In this document: piece after piece, positions 47,335 to 56,207 of the stretch | How positions within the stretch are numbered: the first letter of the stretch is position 1 | Layout: each line of letters opens with the position of its first letter | Source: Phenylobacterium sp. | Lineage (GTDB): Bacteria; Pseudomonadota; Alphaproteobacteria; Caulobacterales; Caulobacteraceae | Reading direction: 5' to 3' | Assembly (NCBI RefSeq): GCF_030698145.1 | Contig: NZ_JAUYNW010000046.1 | Span: forward strand, 1-64,000 | Length of the DNA stretch: 64,000 nucleotides | The notes under the pieces: model-generated | Told to the model about the DNA's origin: nothing | Database searches by the model: none | The model's input: the letters and a program-made list of their open reading frames with translations, nothing else | Made by a program: the position numbers and the translations under genes

Positions 47335-49791
47335 ATGAACGCTCAATCACCTACCCAGTCCGCCCTCACGGTCGTCGCCGTGGGGAACCAGGAAATCCTC
47401 CGCGCCTTCGCCGGCGGCCCCCTGGACAGCCTGAAGGACATCGCCGCCGCCAGCGGCATGGACTCCAAGAACATCGGCCGCCAGGTCAGCCTGATGCAGC
47501 GCGACGGGCTGGTGACCGACGCCAAGCCGTTCGATCTGACCGACACGGGACGCCGGGCGCTGCGGGCCATCAACCTCGCCGACGGCCTTGGCCCGTCCGG
47601 GGCCTCCGACATCATCGAACTGCGCCACCATCAACTCCGGCCCAACCCGGGTCAGCCGCGGCAGCACTTCGACGAGCAGGCCCTGGAGGAGCTGGCCGCC
47701 ACCATCCACGAGTCCGGCGACGTCCTTCAGAACCTGGTGGCCTTCCCGGCCGACGCTGAGGGCGTCCACGACATCGCCGCCGGCGAGCGCCGCTGGCGCG
47801 CCGTCGGCCTGCTGATCGAGCGAGGGCTCTGGCCGCAGGTCCGCCCTCTGCGCGCGCTGATCCGCGAGCGTTCGCCGGGTCAGGTCGCCTACCTGGCCCT
47901 GGTCGAGAACCGCCAGCGCGAGAACCTAACTCTGATGGAGGAGGCCCGCGCCTACGCCAGCATGATCGAGGAAACCGGCTGCAGCGCCCGCGAGGCGGCG
48001 CTCAAGACCGGCCGCGATCCCCGCACCGTCCAGGAGATGATGAAGGTCCTGCGCGAGGCCTCGCCCGAGGACATCGCCCGCCATGAGGCCGACCCGAAGG
48101 ACTTCACCTGGGAGAGGTTGCGCGACAGTGTGAAGGCCCCGACGCCGGTTGAGCCGGTGCAGACCGACATCGAAGAGGTTGCCGCCGAGCTGACCGCTGA
48201 GGAACGGGCCGCGCTCCTGGAGACCGCGAGGATCGCCCTCGTCAGCTACGACGCTGCAATCCGCAGGCGCGACACGGACGCCGCCGGCGCCTTCGCTGAA
48301 GAGTACGACCAGGTCGTCTACGCCTTCAACGGCGGCGAGAGCATCGGTTCGGCCGCCCCTCGCGATGACGGGCGGCAATCGGCTTGCGCCGAAGTCGCCG
48401 AGGCCTTGGCCGCCCCGATCGGCGAGGCGCCCATGTACGGGCAGTCCGGCCTCTTCAAGCTCGATATCAACGGCATGGCCGTGATCGTGAAGGCCAAGGG
48501 GCGGCTTTCGAAGTACGTCCCGGGCGGCGATGCCGATCTCAACATCGCCGACCTGGACGCGCCATTTCTCAGCAACACCGGCTATCGCTCCTGCCTTGGC
48601 GTCAGGGGACCAGGAACCTTCGCTGAGGGGATCACCCGCCATATCGTTTGGCTGATCCACCAGAAGGAGAACAGGCCGGCGCTCATCGATGCCCAGTTTC
48701 GCGAAAACCGGGCGAAGGAGGTGTGGCCGGACCTTCCGCTGCTGCAGGTTCCGCAGTCCTGGCTGGACTACGAAGAGCCGCCGAAGAAGGGGAGGGCCAC
48801 GGCCACGCCGCAAGCGCCGGCCCCCGTCGTCCTGCCGACCCGAGAACTAGATCCCCACGAGCGTCTTGCAATGCTCGAATTGGCCCTCAAGCTGGAGAAC
48901 GACCCGACCATCTATCGCGCGATGGTCACCGGCGTGCCCTGGGCTCAGGTGCGGAAGTACTGGCTGGACAAGACCTGCGCCCAGCTCGCGAGCGACCTGC
49001 GCTTGATCCAGGTCAGCCATCAGTGGCCGGACGGTCCGCACGCGGCGCTTACCGAGGCCGGCCACGCCTGGCTGGAAACGCAGGCCGCCGACGCCGACGC
49101 CCTGATGGACGCCCGTAAGGCCATCGGCCTCGAACCCCTTCCGGTCGAACCCTTCGGGACGCCCTGGCTCAACGTGGACGATGTCGCCGCACCCCAGGTG
49201 GCCCGGGACGAGTCCGAGCTAACCGGCGACGAAGAGGACGAGGCCGCCGCGGCTGAAGGTCTGAAGGCGCTGCACGCGGTCAGCAAGGCCCTGGACCAAT
49301 GGGACGACTTTGACCGCCCTGCTGTCTTCGCCAGCGCGGGAGTGGCCTTCCCCTTGCGGGCGGGCGCCGGGCCAGACCTGGGGGTCATCTTCGACGCCAA
49401 CGGCGACGCCCTGCTGACCGTCGACAGCGATGGCCAGCACCCGGCCGAACTGGTCCGGGCTCGCGTCCTGCTGGTCATGGCCACCCTCAACGCCACGATC
49501 GCCGAGTGGGACATGCCCATGGAGGCCTCCGGCGAGCGCACCGACCGCGAGCCCAAGGTCCCGATCCGGCGCTCGATCACCCCTGACACGATCACCTGTC
49601 TTGAGGATGGCCGGCGCGTCCTCTCGCTCGCGCCGCACCTGCGGACCGCCTACGGCCTCACTCCGGACGCCTACCGCACCCGATGGGCCTTGCCGGCCGA
49701 CTATCCGATGGTCGCGCCCAACTACGCCAAGCTCCGGTTCGACCAGGCCCGTGATCTCCGCGAAGAACCCCCGTTCGAGGCCGGCGAATGA
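47335..49791 (+). CDS. large ParB/Spo0J-like DNA-binding protein
   Basis: 818 residues. After a winged-helix-like N-terminus there is a ParB N-terminal (CTPase/nuclease-type) domain, around residues 95-195: LRPNPGQPRQHFDEQALEEL, then HDIAAGERRWRAVGLLIE, then the LVENRQRENLTLMEEARAY box. A helix-turn-helix follows (GCSAREAALKTGRDPRTVQE). The remaining ~550 residues contain unassigned domains. No ParA is in the window. It may act on the element's dispersed dyads, as a transcription factor, or in DNA metabolism; all are inference. I chose ATG 47335; the upstream frame is not supported. Confidence 0.85.
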   Translation: MNAQSPTQSALTVVAVGNQEILRAFAGGPLDSLKDIAAASGMDSKNIGRQVSLMQRDGLVTDAKPFDLTDTGRRALRAINLADGLGPSGASDIIELRHHQLRPNPGQPRQHFDEQALEELAATIHESGDVLQNLVAFPADAEGVHDIAAGERRWRAVGLLIERGLWPQVRPLRALIRERSPGQVAYLALVENRQRENLTLMEEARAYASMIEETGCSAREAALKTGRDPRTVQEMMKVLREASPEDIARHEADPKDFTWERLRDSVKAPTPVEPVQTDIEEVAAELTAEERAALLETARIALVSYDAAIRRRDTDAAGAFAEEYDQVVYAFNGGESIGSAAPRDDGRQSACAEVAEALAAPIGEAPMYGQSGLFKLDINGMAVIVKAKGRLSKYVPGGDADLNIADLDAPFLSNTGYRSCLGVRGPGTFAEGITRHIVWLIHQKENRPALIDAQFRENRAKEVWPDLPLLQVPQSWLDYEEPPKKGRATATPQAPAPVVLPTRELDPHERLAMLELALKLENDPTIYRAMVTGVPWAQVRKYWLDKTCAQLASDLRLIQVSHQWPDGPHAALTEAGHAWLETQAADADALMDARKAIGLEPLPVEPFGTPWLNVDDVAAPQVARDESELTGDEEDEAAAAEGLKALHAVSKALDQWDDFDRPAVFASAGVAFPLRAGAGPDLGVIFDANGDALLTVDSDGQHPAELVRARVLLVMATLNATIAEWDMPMEASGERTDREPKVPIRRSITPDTITCLEDGRRVLSLAPHLRTAYGLTPDAYRTRWALPADYPMVAPNYAKLRFDQARDLREEPPFEAGE

Positions 49792-50153
49792 CCGCGCCCG
49801 TCGCCACCCATCGGGCCTGGTGCCCCGGCGCCCGCGCCGCCTACGACTACGCGCTGCTGGCCAACCTCCACCCCCTGACCAAGCCGATGGTCTTCGCCGA
49901 CCTGTCGGCCCTGGCCCGCCGCATTCATCGCGACCGGCAAGGCCAAGCCCTCCAGCTCCGCAATGACCGCGTCCACCTGGCCTTCGACGGTTCGATCCGC
50001 CGCGTCGTCGCCGTCTACGGCGAAGACCAGGTCGGCCAGCGGACCCGCTTCATCGGCTACGCCTGGCTGAACGGCCGCGACTGGGAGGCCCTGCAGGCCG
50101 CCCTGGACGCCGCCGAGCCCATGGCCCGCCAAACGGCCAGGAGGGCGGCATGA
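49788..50153 (+). CDS. hypothetical early protein
   Basis: 121 residues overlapping the ParB-like stop as ATGA. Contains KPMVFADLSALARRIHRDRQ and RTRFIGYAWLNGRDWEALQA. No family recognised; part of a chain of tightly overlapping early genes. Confidence 0.65.
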   Translation: MTAPVATHRAWCPGARAAYDYALLANLHPLTKPMVFADLSALARRIHRDRQGQALQLRNDRVHLAFDGSIRRVVAVYGEDQVGQRTRFIGYAWLNGRDWEALQAALDAAEPMARQTARRAA

Positions 50154-50419
50154 GCGCCGCTCTGATCGGCTTGGCGACGGCCGCCGCCCATGCCGCCGCC
50201 GCCGCGAACCGGGTCACCCTCACCCTAACCATGGACGGCGTCCACGTCCTCGCCCAGGGCCGTCCGGACGTCGTCTGGCCCAACCTGCCGGCGGCATCGG
50301 AAACCGTCTCCTGGATCGACCTGGCGACCCAGCCCGACCGCCTGGCGGCGATGATCTCCACCCTCGATCACCGGATCACGACGCTCCGCGCGGAGCGCAT
50401 CGAAAAGGAAGCGCTCTGA
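50150..50419 (+). CDS. hypothetical early protein
   Basis: 89 residues, alanine-rich start (MSAALIGLATAAAHAAAAAN) then a beta segment RVTLTLTMDGVHVLAQGRPD and a coiled C-terminus. Overlaps both neighbours. No family recognised. Confidence 0.6.
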   Translation: MSAALIGLATAAAHAAAAANRVTLTLTMDGVHVLAQGRPDVVWPNLPAASETVSWIDLATQPDRLAAMISTLDHRITTLRAERIEKEAL

Positions 50420-50721
50420 TGAGAACCGCAGCCGATCTGTTCGTGCGCACCCTGCGCAAGCTGCATCGCGAAACCCGCCAGGGCATCTGTGCGGTCCTGG
50501 TCGCACCGAACACCGGAACGCCCGGTGTGATCGGAGCCTACAGCGTCGAAGGCGCGGGCCTGGAGGCGATGGAGTTCGCCGCCGAAACCTTCCTCGACCT
50601 GGTCGTCCAGGAGAGCGCGAAGGAAGAGACGACCTGCCCTTGCTGCCATGACCGGGCCGATCGCGCCCGCCAGGCGCTGGCGATCCTGCGCCAGCGGCCC
50701 GCAACCCGAGCGATGCACTGA
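50419..50721 (+). CDS. hypothetical protein with CPCC motif
   Basis: 100 residues containing EETTCPCCHDRADRAR, a possible metal site, after a helical body (MRTAADLFVRTLRKLHRETR). The start and stop each share a base with a neighbour. No family recognised. Confidence 0.6.
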   Translation: MRTAADLFVRTLRKLHRETRQGICAVLVAPNTGTPGVIGAYSVEGAGLEAMEFAAETFLDLVVQESAKEETTCPCCHDRADRARQALAILRQRPATRAMH

Positions 50722-51008
50722 TGCCCGCGATCATCTGCCAGGCCGTCGGCTGCGCCTGCACTCGCCGATCCAGTCAGTTCATGTGCACGGACCACTGGAA
50801 GCGGCTCCCCATGCCGCTCCGGACCCAGATCAACGCGTGCTGGCGGGCTTGGCGCCGGGGCGAGGGCGAGCGGGACGCCCTTTGGCTGGACTGCATCGAA
50901 GCCTGGGACGAGGCCAAGCGCTGGACCGCCGAGGGCGAAGGCCGGCTCGGCCAGTTCGTCCCGGACGCACCGCGAATCAGGGCGCTCAGGGCGGCGCGGG
51001 CGCGATGA
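50721..51008 (+). CDS. Cys-rich hypothetical phage protein
   Basis: 95 residues, N-terminal CQAVGCACTRRSSQFMCTDH suggests a small zinc-binding fold. This type (CxxxGC...CxxHW) is common in prophage early regions. The C-terminus is helical. Function unknown. Confidence 0.65.
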   Translation: MPAIICQAVGCACTRRSSQFMCTDHWKRLPMPLRTQINACWRAWRRGEGERDALWLDCIEAWDEAKRWTAEGEGRLGQFVPDAPRIRALRAARAR

Positions 51009-51190
51009 CTGATTTCGTGTGGCTCTCAGACGAGTACAGCGTGCCGATCGAGACGCTTTGTATGCACGAGCCCCCCGCGCCGAACCGGGACTTCAGGTGC
51101 ATCAGGGCCGCCGGCCATCCTGGCAAGCACCGCTACAGCATGGACGCTCGCGTTCGGCCCTACTCCCACAAAGAGAAGCGGCCGGACTGA
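51005..51190 (+). CDS. 61-residue hypothetical protein
   Basis: Encodes MTDFVWLSDEYSVPIETLCM and an RCIRAAGHPGKHRYSM segment; the Cys and His pairs may bind a metal. It overlaps the previous stop by 4 bases and shares a base with the next start. Confidence 0.65.
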   Translation: MTDFVWLSDEYSVPIETLCMHEPPAPNRDFRCIRAAGHPGKHRYSMDARVRPYSHKEKRPD

Positions 51191-51528
51191 TGGACTATCT
51201 AACCCGCAAACAGGCCCTGGCGGTCATGGAGCGCGCACTGCAGGGCGTGTTCGGCCATCGCCGGGCGATCGGCCAGCAGATGCGGGATGCCGCCCTGGCG
51301 CACGCCCAGGCTCGCCACCCTGAGTTTCGGCGGTCCTCCCACTTCCCTTGCTCCAGTCGCTGGAGCAAGGCGGACGCCCACGCGATGGACCAGCACCTGG
51401 TCGCATTGCATTTCGCGCGGGGCCGCGAGCTGGCCGCGCTGGACGCCAAGATCGAGCGCCAGCGCGCGGCGATCAACGCCTTCCGGAGCAAGCACGGGAT
51501 CAACGCCCCTTTTGAGATTGCGGCCTAA
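51190..51528 (+). CDS. hypothetical early protein
   Basis: 112 residues from an ATG overlapping the previous stop (TGATG). Helical, with MDYLTRKQALAVMERALQG and RGRELAALDAKIERQRAAIN. No family recognised. Confidence 0.6.
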   Translation: MDYLTRKQALAVMERALQGVFGHRRAIGQQMRDAALAHAQARHPEFRRSSHFPCSSRWSKADAHAMDQHLVALHFARGRELAALDAKIERQRAAINAFRSKHGINAPFEIAA

Positions 51529-51530
51529 TC

Positions 51531-51698
51531 ATGCGGGCCGCGGCGCATCCCCAGCCCGAGGCCGACGACGTCGCGCCCGAACTGCTGCGCCTGATCCAGG
51601 CCCTTGCGCGCGCCCATGCCGATGAGGACTATGCGGCCGCGGCCGAGGGTCGCCTGGGAGCGTCCGACATGCCCGACCCCGCGCCGGCCTGTGCCTGA
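51531..51698 (+). CDS. 55-residue hypothetical protein
   Basis: Short gene 2 bases after the preceding stop and 3 bases before the integrase start: MRAAAHPQPEADDVAPELLR, then an acidic alanine-rich tail. Its position and spacing suggest real translation. It is placed where an excisionase or recombination directionality factor could lie, but it lacks any recognisable DNA-binding motif. Confidence 0.55.
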   Translation: MRAAAHPQPEADDVAPELLRLIQALARAHADEDYAAAAEGRLGASDMPDPAPACA

Positions 51699-51701
51699 TC
51701 C

Positions 51702-53318
51702 ATGCGCGTCGCCATCTACGCCCGCTATTCCGACGACAAGCAAAACCCTCGCTCGATCGAGGACCAGGTCGAACTCTGCACCCGTCACGCTCGCGCCAAG
51801 GGCTGGACGATCGTCAACACCTTCCTGGACGCGGCGATCTCCGGCGCAGCCATGGCCAATCGGCCGGGCCTGCTGGCCGCCGTCGCAGCGGCCGAGGACG
51901 GCCAGATCGACGCCCTGCTTACCGAGGATGAAGACCGCATCGCCCGGAGCCTGGAGCATCTGGCGCACGTCGTCAGCCGCCTCGACTTCGCCGGAGCCCG
52001 GCTAGCCACCCTGGAAGTCGAGCGGGTCGAAACGATGCGCGTCGCCTTCAAGGGCCTCATCGGCCAGGACTACCTGAAAGGCCTCTCGGCCAAGACCAAA
52101 CGCGGGATGCACTCCAACGCCGAGAAGGGTCTCGCCACGGGCTCGCGGCTCTACGGCTACGCCTCCCAGCCCGGCGGGGCCATGGCCATTGTCGAAACGG
52201 AACGCACCGTCATTCTTCGGATCTTCCAGGAATGCGCTCAGGGCGCGCACGCCCGCCAGATCGCGGCCGGCCTCAATACCGATCGCATCCCCGGTCCGCG
52301 CGGCGGGACCTGGAACACATCGACCATCGCCGGCTCCAAGCAGCGGGCCAACGGAGTTCTCAACACCGAGCTTTATGCCGGCGTGAAGGTCTTCAACCGG
52401 ATCGACATGCGCAAGGACCCCCGCACGGGCAAGCGCATCTCAAAGCCAAGGCCCGAGGGAGAGTGGAAACGCGTGGCGGTCCCCCATCTGCGGATCGTGC
52501 CGCCGGACCTCTGGGCGGCCGTCAGGGCGCGGCGCGATGGCCGCGCCGCCTTCAGCCGCTCGCCCCGCCCCAAGCATGTATTCTCCGGCCTCATCCGCTG
52601 CGCCGAGTGCGGCGCCAGCATGACTGTGACGGATAGCCGGGGCCGCCTGGGCTGCGCCGCACACCGCGAGAAAGGACCGGCGGTCTGCACGAACGATCGC
52701 CGCGTCGCCCGCCAGGAGGTCGAGTCCCGGGTCCTCACGGCCCTCCGCGACCGCCTCCTGACCCCGGCGGCCGTCAAGGCCTATGTCCTGGCCTATCATC
52801 AGGCATGGGAGGCCAGGCGGTCCGCCAGCACTAGCCAGATCGCCCCCCTGGCGCGACGCGTCGGCGAGCTGACCCGGCAAATCGAACGGCTAGTCGACGC
52901 CATCTGCGACGGGACGGCCTCGCCGGCCATGCGCGAAAGACTGGCCGCACAGGAGGCCGAGAAGGCCGATGTCGTGTCCCGCCTCGCCATCGCCCAAGCC
53001 AACGCCCCGCCGCCGCTCACGCTCCACCCCAGGGCCGCCGAGCAATACGCCCGCCGCGTCGATGACCTGCAGGCGCTGCTAACCCGCCAGGCCAAACTCG
53101 ACACGCCGGAAGCGATGGCGCTGATGGAGGCCGTTCGCGCCCTGGTCGACCACATCGATGTCCGGGTCGTCGGCTACGAGAAGGACGCCCCGGTCATGGT
53201 GACCCTGCATGGGACCCTCGCCGCCTTCATGCGTCGGCAGGACGATACTTATCCCCAACAGGGGTTGTATCGAGTGGTAGCTGGGGGCGGGATCGAACCG
53301 CCGACCTGTGGGTTATGA
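51702..53318 (+). CDS. large serine recombinase (integrase)
   Basis: 538 residues. The N-terminal resolvase domain has catalytic S10 (YARYSDDKQNPRSIEDQ) and the EDEDRIARS helix with arginines near the active site. A recombinase domain follows, then a zinc ribbon (SGLIRCAECGASMTV to CTND, about 289-329), then a coiled coil. Integrates and excises the element. The final 14 residues (VVAGGGIEPPTCGL) are read from the antisense of tRNA-Met, so the C-terminus depends on the integrated state. Confidence 0.93.
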   Translation: MRVAIYARYSDDKQNPRSIEDQVELCTRHARAKGWTIVNTFLDAAISGAAMANRPGLLAAVAAAEDGQIDALLTEDEDRIARSLEHLAHVVSRLDFAGARLATLEVERVETMRVAFKGLIGQDYLKGLSAKTKRGMHSNAEKGLATGSRLYGYASQPGGAMAIVETERTVILRIFQECAQGAHARQIAAGLNTDRIPGPRGGTWNTSTIAGSKQRANGVLNTELYAGVKVFNRIDMRKDPRTGKRISKPRPEGEWKRVAVPHLRIVPPDLWAAVRARRDGRAAFSRSPRPKHVFSGLIRCAECGASMTVTDSRGRLGCAAHREKGPAVCTNDRRVARQEVESRVLTALRDRLLTPAAVKAYVLAYHQAWEARRSASTSQIAPLARRVGELTRQIERLVDAICDGTASPAMRERLAAQEAEKADVVSRLAIAQANAPPPLTLHPRAAEQYARRVDDLQALLTRQAKLDTPEAMALMEAVRALVDHIDVRVVGYEKDAPVMVTLHGTLAAFMRRQDDTYPQQGLYRVVAGGGIEPPTCGL

Positions 53319-53351
53319 ATCCACCGCTCTAACCATCTGAGCTACCCAGCC
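53275..53351 (-). tRNA. tRNA-Met(CAT), elongator type
   Basis: 77 bases including an encoded CCA. Acceptor stem GGCTGGG pairs with CCCAGCT (G1:U72, typical of alphaproteobacterial elongator Met). D arm, anticodon loop TTCATAA and T arm GGCGG-TTCGATC-CCGCC are all present; the anticodon stem has one mismatch at its loop end. Its 3' half is shared with the integrase 3' end, marking the prophage attachment site. The tRNA is complete after integration. Confidence 0.93.
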
Positions 53352-53447
53352 GCCGGGCCTTTCGGCGAGGGGCGGGTTATAGGGTGGGTTTTTCGCCGCT
53401 TCAAGCGGCTTGGGTGCGGCGCGTTACCCAGCTAGGCTCTCTCCGGC

Positions 53448-54476
53448 ATGAGCGTGCTTCACCTCCTGGGAACGGCCGGCGAAGGCGGCGCGGAAACCTA
53501 CTTCCTCGACCTGGTCGGCGCCTTGGCGCGGGCGGGCGTGGAACAGGCCTGCGCCATCCGCGCAAACGCCAACCGCGAGGCGGCCCTGGAGCGTCTCGGC
53601 GCGCCGTCCGGGGTGTTCCGGTTCGGCGGGCCCGTCGACATCCTGACCAAGCCCAAGCTGGCCGGCTTCGCTCGCAAGCAGGACGTGAAGCTGGCCCTGG
53701 CCTGGATGAACCGCGCCGCGCGCCACACGCCCAAGGGCCCCTGGGCGCGGATCGGGCGGCTGGGCGGCTACTACAACCTCAAATACTACAAGGGCTTCGA
53801 CGAGCTGGTCGCCAATACCGAGGACATCGCCGACTGGGTGGTGGGCCAGGGCTGGCCGGCCGGCAAGGTGCGCCACATCCCCAACTTCGCCGAGGCCCCC
53901 GCCGAGGTCGGCCCCGCCGACCGGGCGGCGCTGGACACGCCAGGCGACGTCCCGCTGCTGCTGGCCATGGGCCGGCTGCACGACTCCAAGGCCCACGACG
54001 TCTCGCTCAACGCCCTGGTCCAGGCCCCGGACGCCCACCTGTGGATCGCCGGGGCCGGCCCTCTGGAGGCCAAGCTGAAGGCCATGGCCCAGGCGCTGGG
54101 CGTGGCGGGCCGGGTCAGGTTCCTGGGCTGGCGCAACGACGCCTCGGCGCTCTACCGGGCCGCCGATATCTGCGTCTTCCCCTCGCGCTACGAACCCCTG
54201 GGCAATGTGGTGATCCAGTCCTGGGCCCACGGCCTGCCGGTGATCGCCGCCGCCAGCCAGGGCCCCGCCGCCCTGATTCGCGACGGCGAGGACGGCCTGC
54301 TGGTTCCGGTCGACGACGCCCAGGCCCTGGCCCAGGCGGTCAACCGGCTGCTAACCGACCCGATGCTGCGCACGGGTCTGGCCAAGCGCGGCGCGGCGCG
54401 GGTGGAGGCCGAATTCTCCCAGGCCGCCGTGGTCGCCCAGTGGCGGCAGCTGTTCGCCGACTACGGGGCGATCTGA
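53448..54476 (+). CDS. family 4 glycosyltransferase
   Basis: 342 residues with a GT-B fold: N-terminal SVLHLLGTAGEGGAETYFL and the C-terminal donor-binding region (CVFPSRYEPLGNVVIQSWAH) with the conserved E of the retaining EX7E motif. It transfers a sugar in surface polysaccharide or lipid-linked glycan synthesis; the acceptor is unknown. The stop shares a base with the asnB start. Confidence 0.9.
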   Translation: MSVLHLLGTAGEGGAETYFLDLVGALARAGVEQACAIRANANREAALERLGAPSGVFRFGGPVDILTKPKLAGFARKQDVKLALAWMNRAARHTPKGPWARIGRLGGYYNLKYYKGFDELVANTEDIADWVVGQGWPAGKVRHIPNFAEAPAEVGPADRAALDTPGDVPLLLAMGRLHDSKAHDVSLNALVQAPDAHLWIAGAGPLEAKLKAMAQALGVAGRVRFLGWRNDASALYRAADICVFPSRYEPLGNVVIQSWAHGLPVIAAASQGPAALIRDGEDGLLVPVDDAQALAQAVNRLLTDPMLRTGLAKRGAARVEAEFSQAAVVAQWRQLFADYGAI

Positions 54477-56167
54477 TGTGCGGCATAGCCGGCGTGATCG
54501 GCCCGGGCGGCTCCGCCCGGCCGCTGATCGAGGCGATCACCCACCGCGGCCCTGACGGCGTGTTCGTGGAGGAGACGCCCGGCCGGTCGCTGGCCCATGC
54601 GCGACTGTCGATCATCGACCTGGAAGGCGGCTGGCAGCCGCTGCACGGGGCGGGCTCGACGGTCATCGGCAATGGCGAGATCTACAACTATGTCGAACTG
54701 ACCCGGGACTTCGACCTGGGCGAACGCCTGGTCACCGGCTCGGACTTCGAGCCCCTGCTGCACCTCTATGCGCAGGAGGGCCCCGCCGCCTTCGAGCGCC
54801 TGCGGGGCATGTACGCCTTCTGCCTGATCGGGAACGACGGGCGGACCTGGCTGGTTCGCGACCCGTTCGGGATCAAGCCGCTCTATCTGCTGGAGCAGGG
54901 CGGCTCGGTCGCCTTCGCCTCCGAGCCGCGGGCCTTCCTGGCCGCCGGCCTGATCGGGGCCGAGCTGTCGGAGGACCGGGCGCGCGAGTTGCTGGCCTTC
55001 AACTACACCCTGGGCGAGACGACCATCTTCGAGGGGCTTCGCCGCCTGGCGCCGGGCGAAATCGTCGAGATCGTGGACGGCAAGGCCGTCCCACGCGGGC
55101 GGCGGATCGCCGTTCCGGCCAAGCTCTCGCGAGGCGACGACGAGGCCCGGTTGATCGACCGACTGGACACGGTTCTGGAGGACAGTGTCCGGGTCCACCA
55201 ACGCTCCGACGTCCCCTATGGCCTGTTCCTGTCGGGCGGGATCGACTCGGCTGCGGTGGCCACCCTGATGTCGCGGCTGAACGAACGCCCGGTGACCGCC
55301 TTCACCTGCGGCTTCGACGCGCCGGGTGCGCGCGACGAACGGGCGCAGGCCGAACGGGTGGCCAAGGCGCTGAACCTCGACTGGCGCGAGACCCGCTTCG
55401 GCGAGGAGGACTTCTGGCGGATCCTACCTCAGGTCGCCTGGGCCATGGACGACCCCACCGCCGACTACGCGACCCTGCCCACCTACAAGCTCGCCGAGGC
55501 CGCCAAGGGGACGCTCACCGTGATCCTGACCGGCGAGGGCGGCGACGAGCTGTTCGGCGGCTATGGCCGCTACCGCCGGGCGCTGCGGCCCGCCTGGCTG
55601 GGCGGACGCCTGGCCGAACCGCGCGGCGCGGAGCCCGCGGTCCTCGCCCGCTGGCGCGCCGCGGCCCAGGCGCCGGAGGGCCTGACCCGTCTGCAGCAGG
55701 CCCAGTGGGCCGACATCGCCACCTGGTTGCCGAACGACCTGCTGACCAAGCTCGACCGCTGCCTGATGGCCCATGGCTTGGAGGGCCGCACGCCGTTCCT
55801 CGATCCGGAGGTCGCCGCCTTCGCCTTCCCCCTGCCCGACCGGTTCAAGGTGCGCGGGCGCTACGGCAAGTGGCTGCTGCGCAAATGGCTGGAGCGCGCC
55901 TGCCCCGCCGCCGAGCCCTGGGCGCGGAAGCAGGGCTTCACCGTGCCGGTCGACGCCTGGATCGCGCCCCGCGCCCAGGCGATCGGGGCGCGGGTGGCCA
56001 AGCTCGGCGCCGTGCGCCGGGTGCGCAGCCCGCAGGCCGTCGAGGCGGCCTTCTCGGCCGATGGCGGGGAGCGCTGGCCGCTGCTGTTCTATGCGGTCTG
56101 GTCGCTGATCCACGTGGAAGGCGCCGCGCCCGCCGACGCCCTGGCCGCCGTGACCGGAACGATCTGA
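54476..56167 (+). CDS. asnB: asparagine synthetase (glutamine-hydrolysing)
   Basis: 563 residues. N-terminal glutaminase with nucleophile C2 ([11 protein letters not shown]) and [13 protein letters not shown]-terminal synthetase with PP-loop SGGIDS (253-258) and [14 protein letters not shown]. It amidates aspartate using glutamine and ATP. In alphaproteobacteria such copies beside glycosyltransferases are often linked to surface glycan or amide modification rather than asparagine supply, so the physiological role may differ from the name. Confidence 0.92.
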   Translation: MCGIAGVIGPGGSARPLIEAITHRGPDGVFVEETPGRSLAHARLSIIDLEGGWQPLHGAGSTVIGNGEIYNYVELTRDFDLGERLVTGSDFEPLLHLYAQEGPAAFERLRGMYAFCLIGNDGRTWLVRDPFGIKPLYLLEQGGSVAFASEPRAFLAAGLIGAELSEDRARELLAFNYTLGETTIFEGLRRLAPGEIVEIVDGKAVPRGRRIAVPAKLSRGDDEARLIDRLDTVLEDSVRVHQRSDVPYGLFLSGGIDSAAVATLMSRLNERPVTAFTCGFDAPGARDERAQAERVAKALNLDWRETRFGEEDFWRILPQVAWAMDDPTADYATLPTYKLAEAAKGTLTVILTGEGGDELFGGYGRYRRALRPAWLGGRLAEPRGAEPAVLARWRAAAQAPEGLTRLQQAQWADIATWLPNDLLTKLDRCLMAHGLEGRTPFLDPEVAAFAFPLPDRFKVRGRYGKWLLRKWLERACPAAEPWARKQGFTVPVDAWIAPRAQAIGARVAKLGAVRRVRSPQAVEAAFSADGGERWPLLFYAVWSLIHVEGAAPADALAAVTGTI

Positions 56168-56207
56168 CCCTCTCGGCCTTTCATGGCTTTCCGATCTCGG
56201 AGTCCCC

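Larger units (their letters stand above)
9461..53286. mobile_element. integrated lambda-like prophage with cargo, ~43.8 kb
   Basis: Bounded on the right by a tRNA-Met gene whose 3' half overlaps the serine recombinase. Bounded on the left by a 12-base copy of that tRNA's 3' end (TGGTAGCTGGGG) just after metZ. Inside are terminase, portal, capsid, tail, lysis, replication, repressor/Cro and integrase genes, all intact-looking. A 17-bp dyad repeated eight times occurs from 10271 to 46687 and nowhere else in the window. This independently places the 9.5-12.9 kb cargo inside the same element. The exact recombination core is not resolved. Confidence 0.8.
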
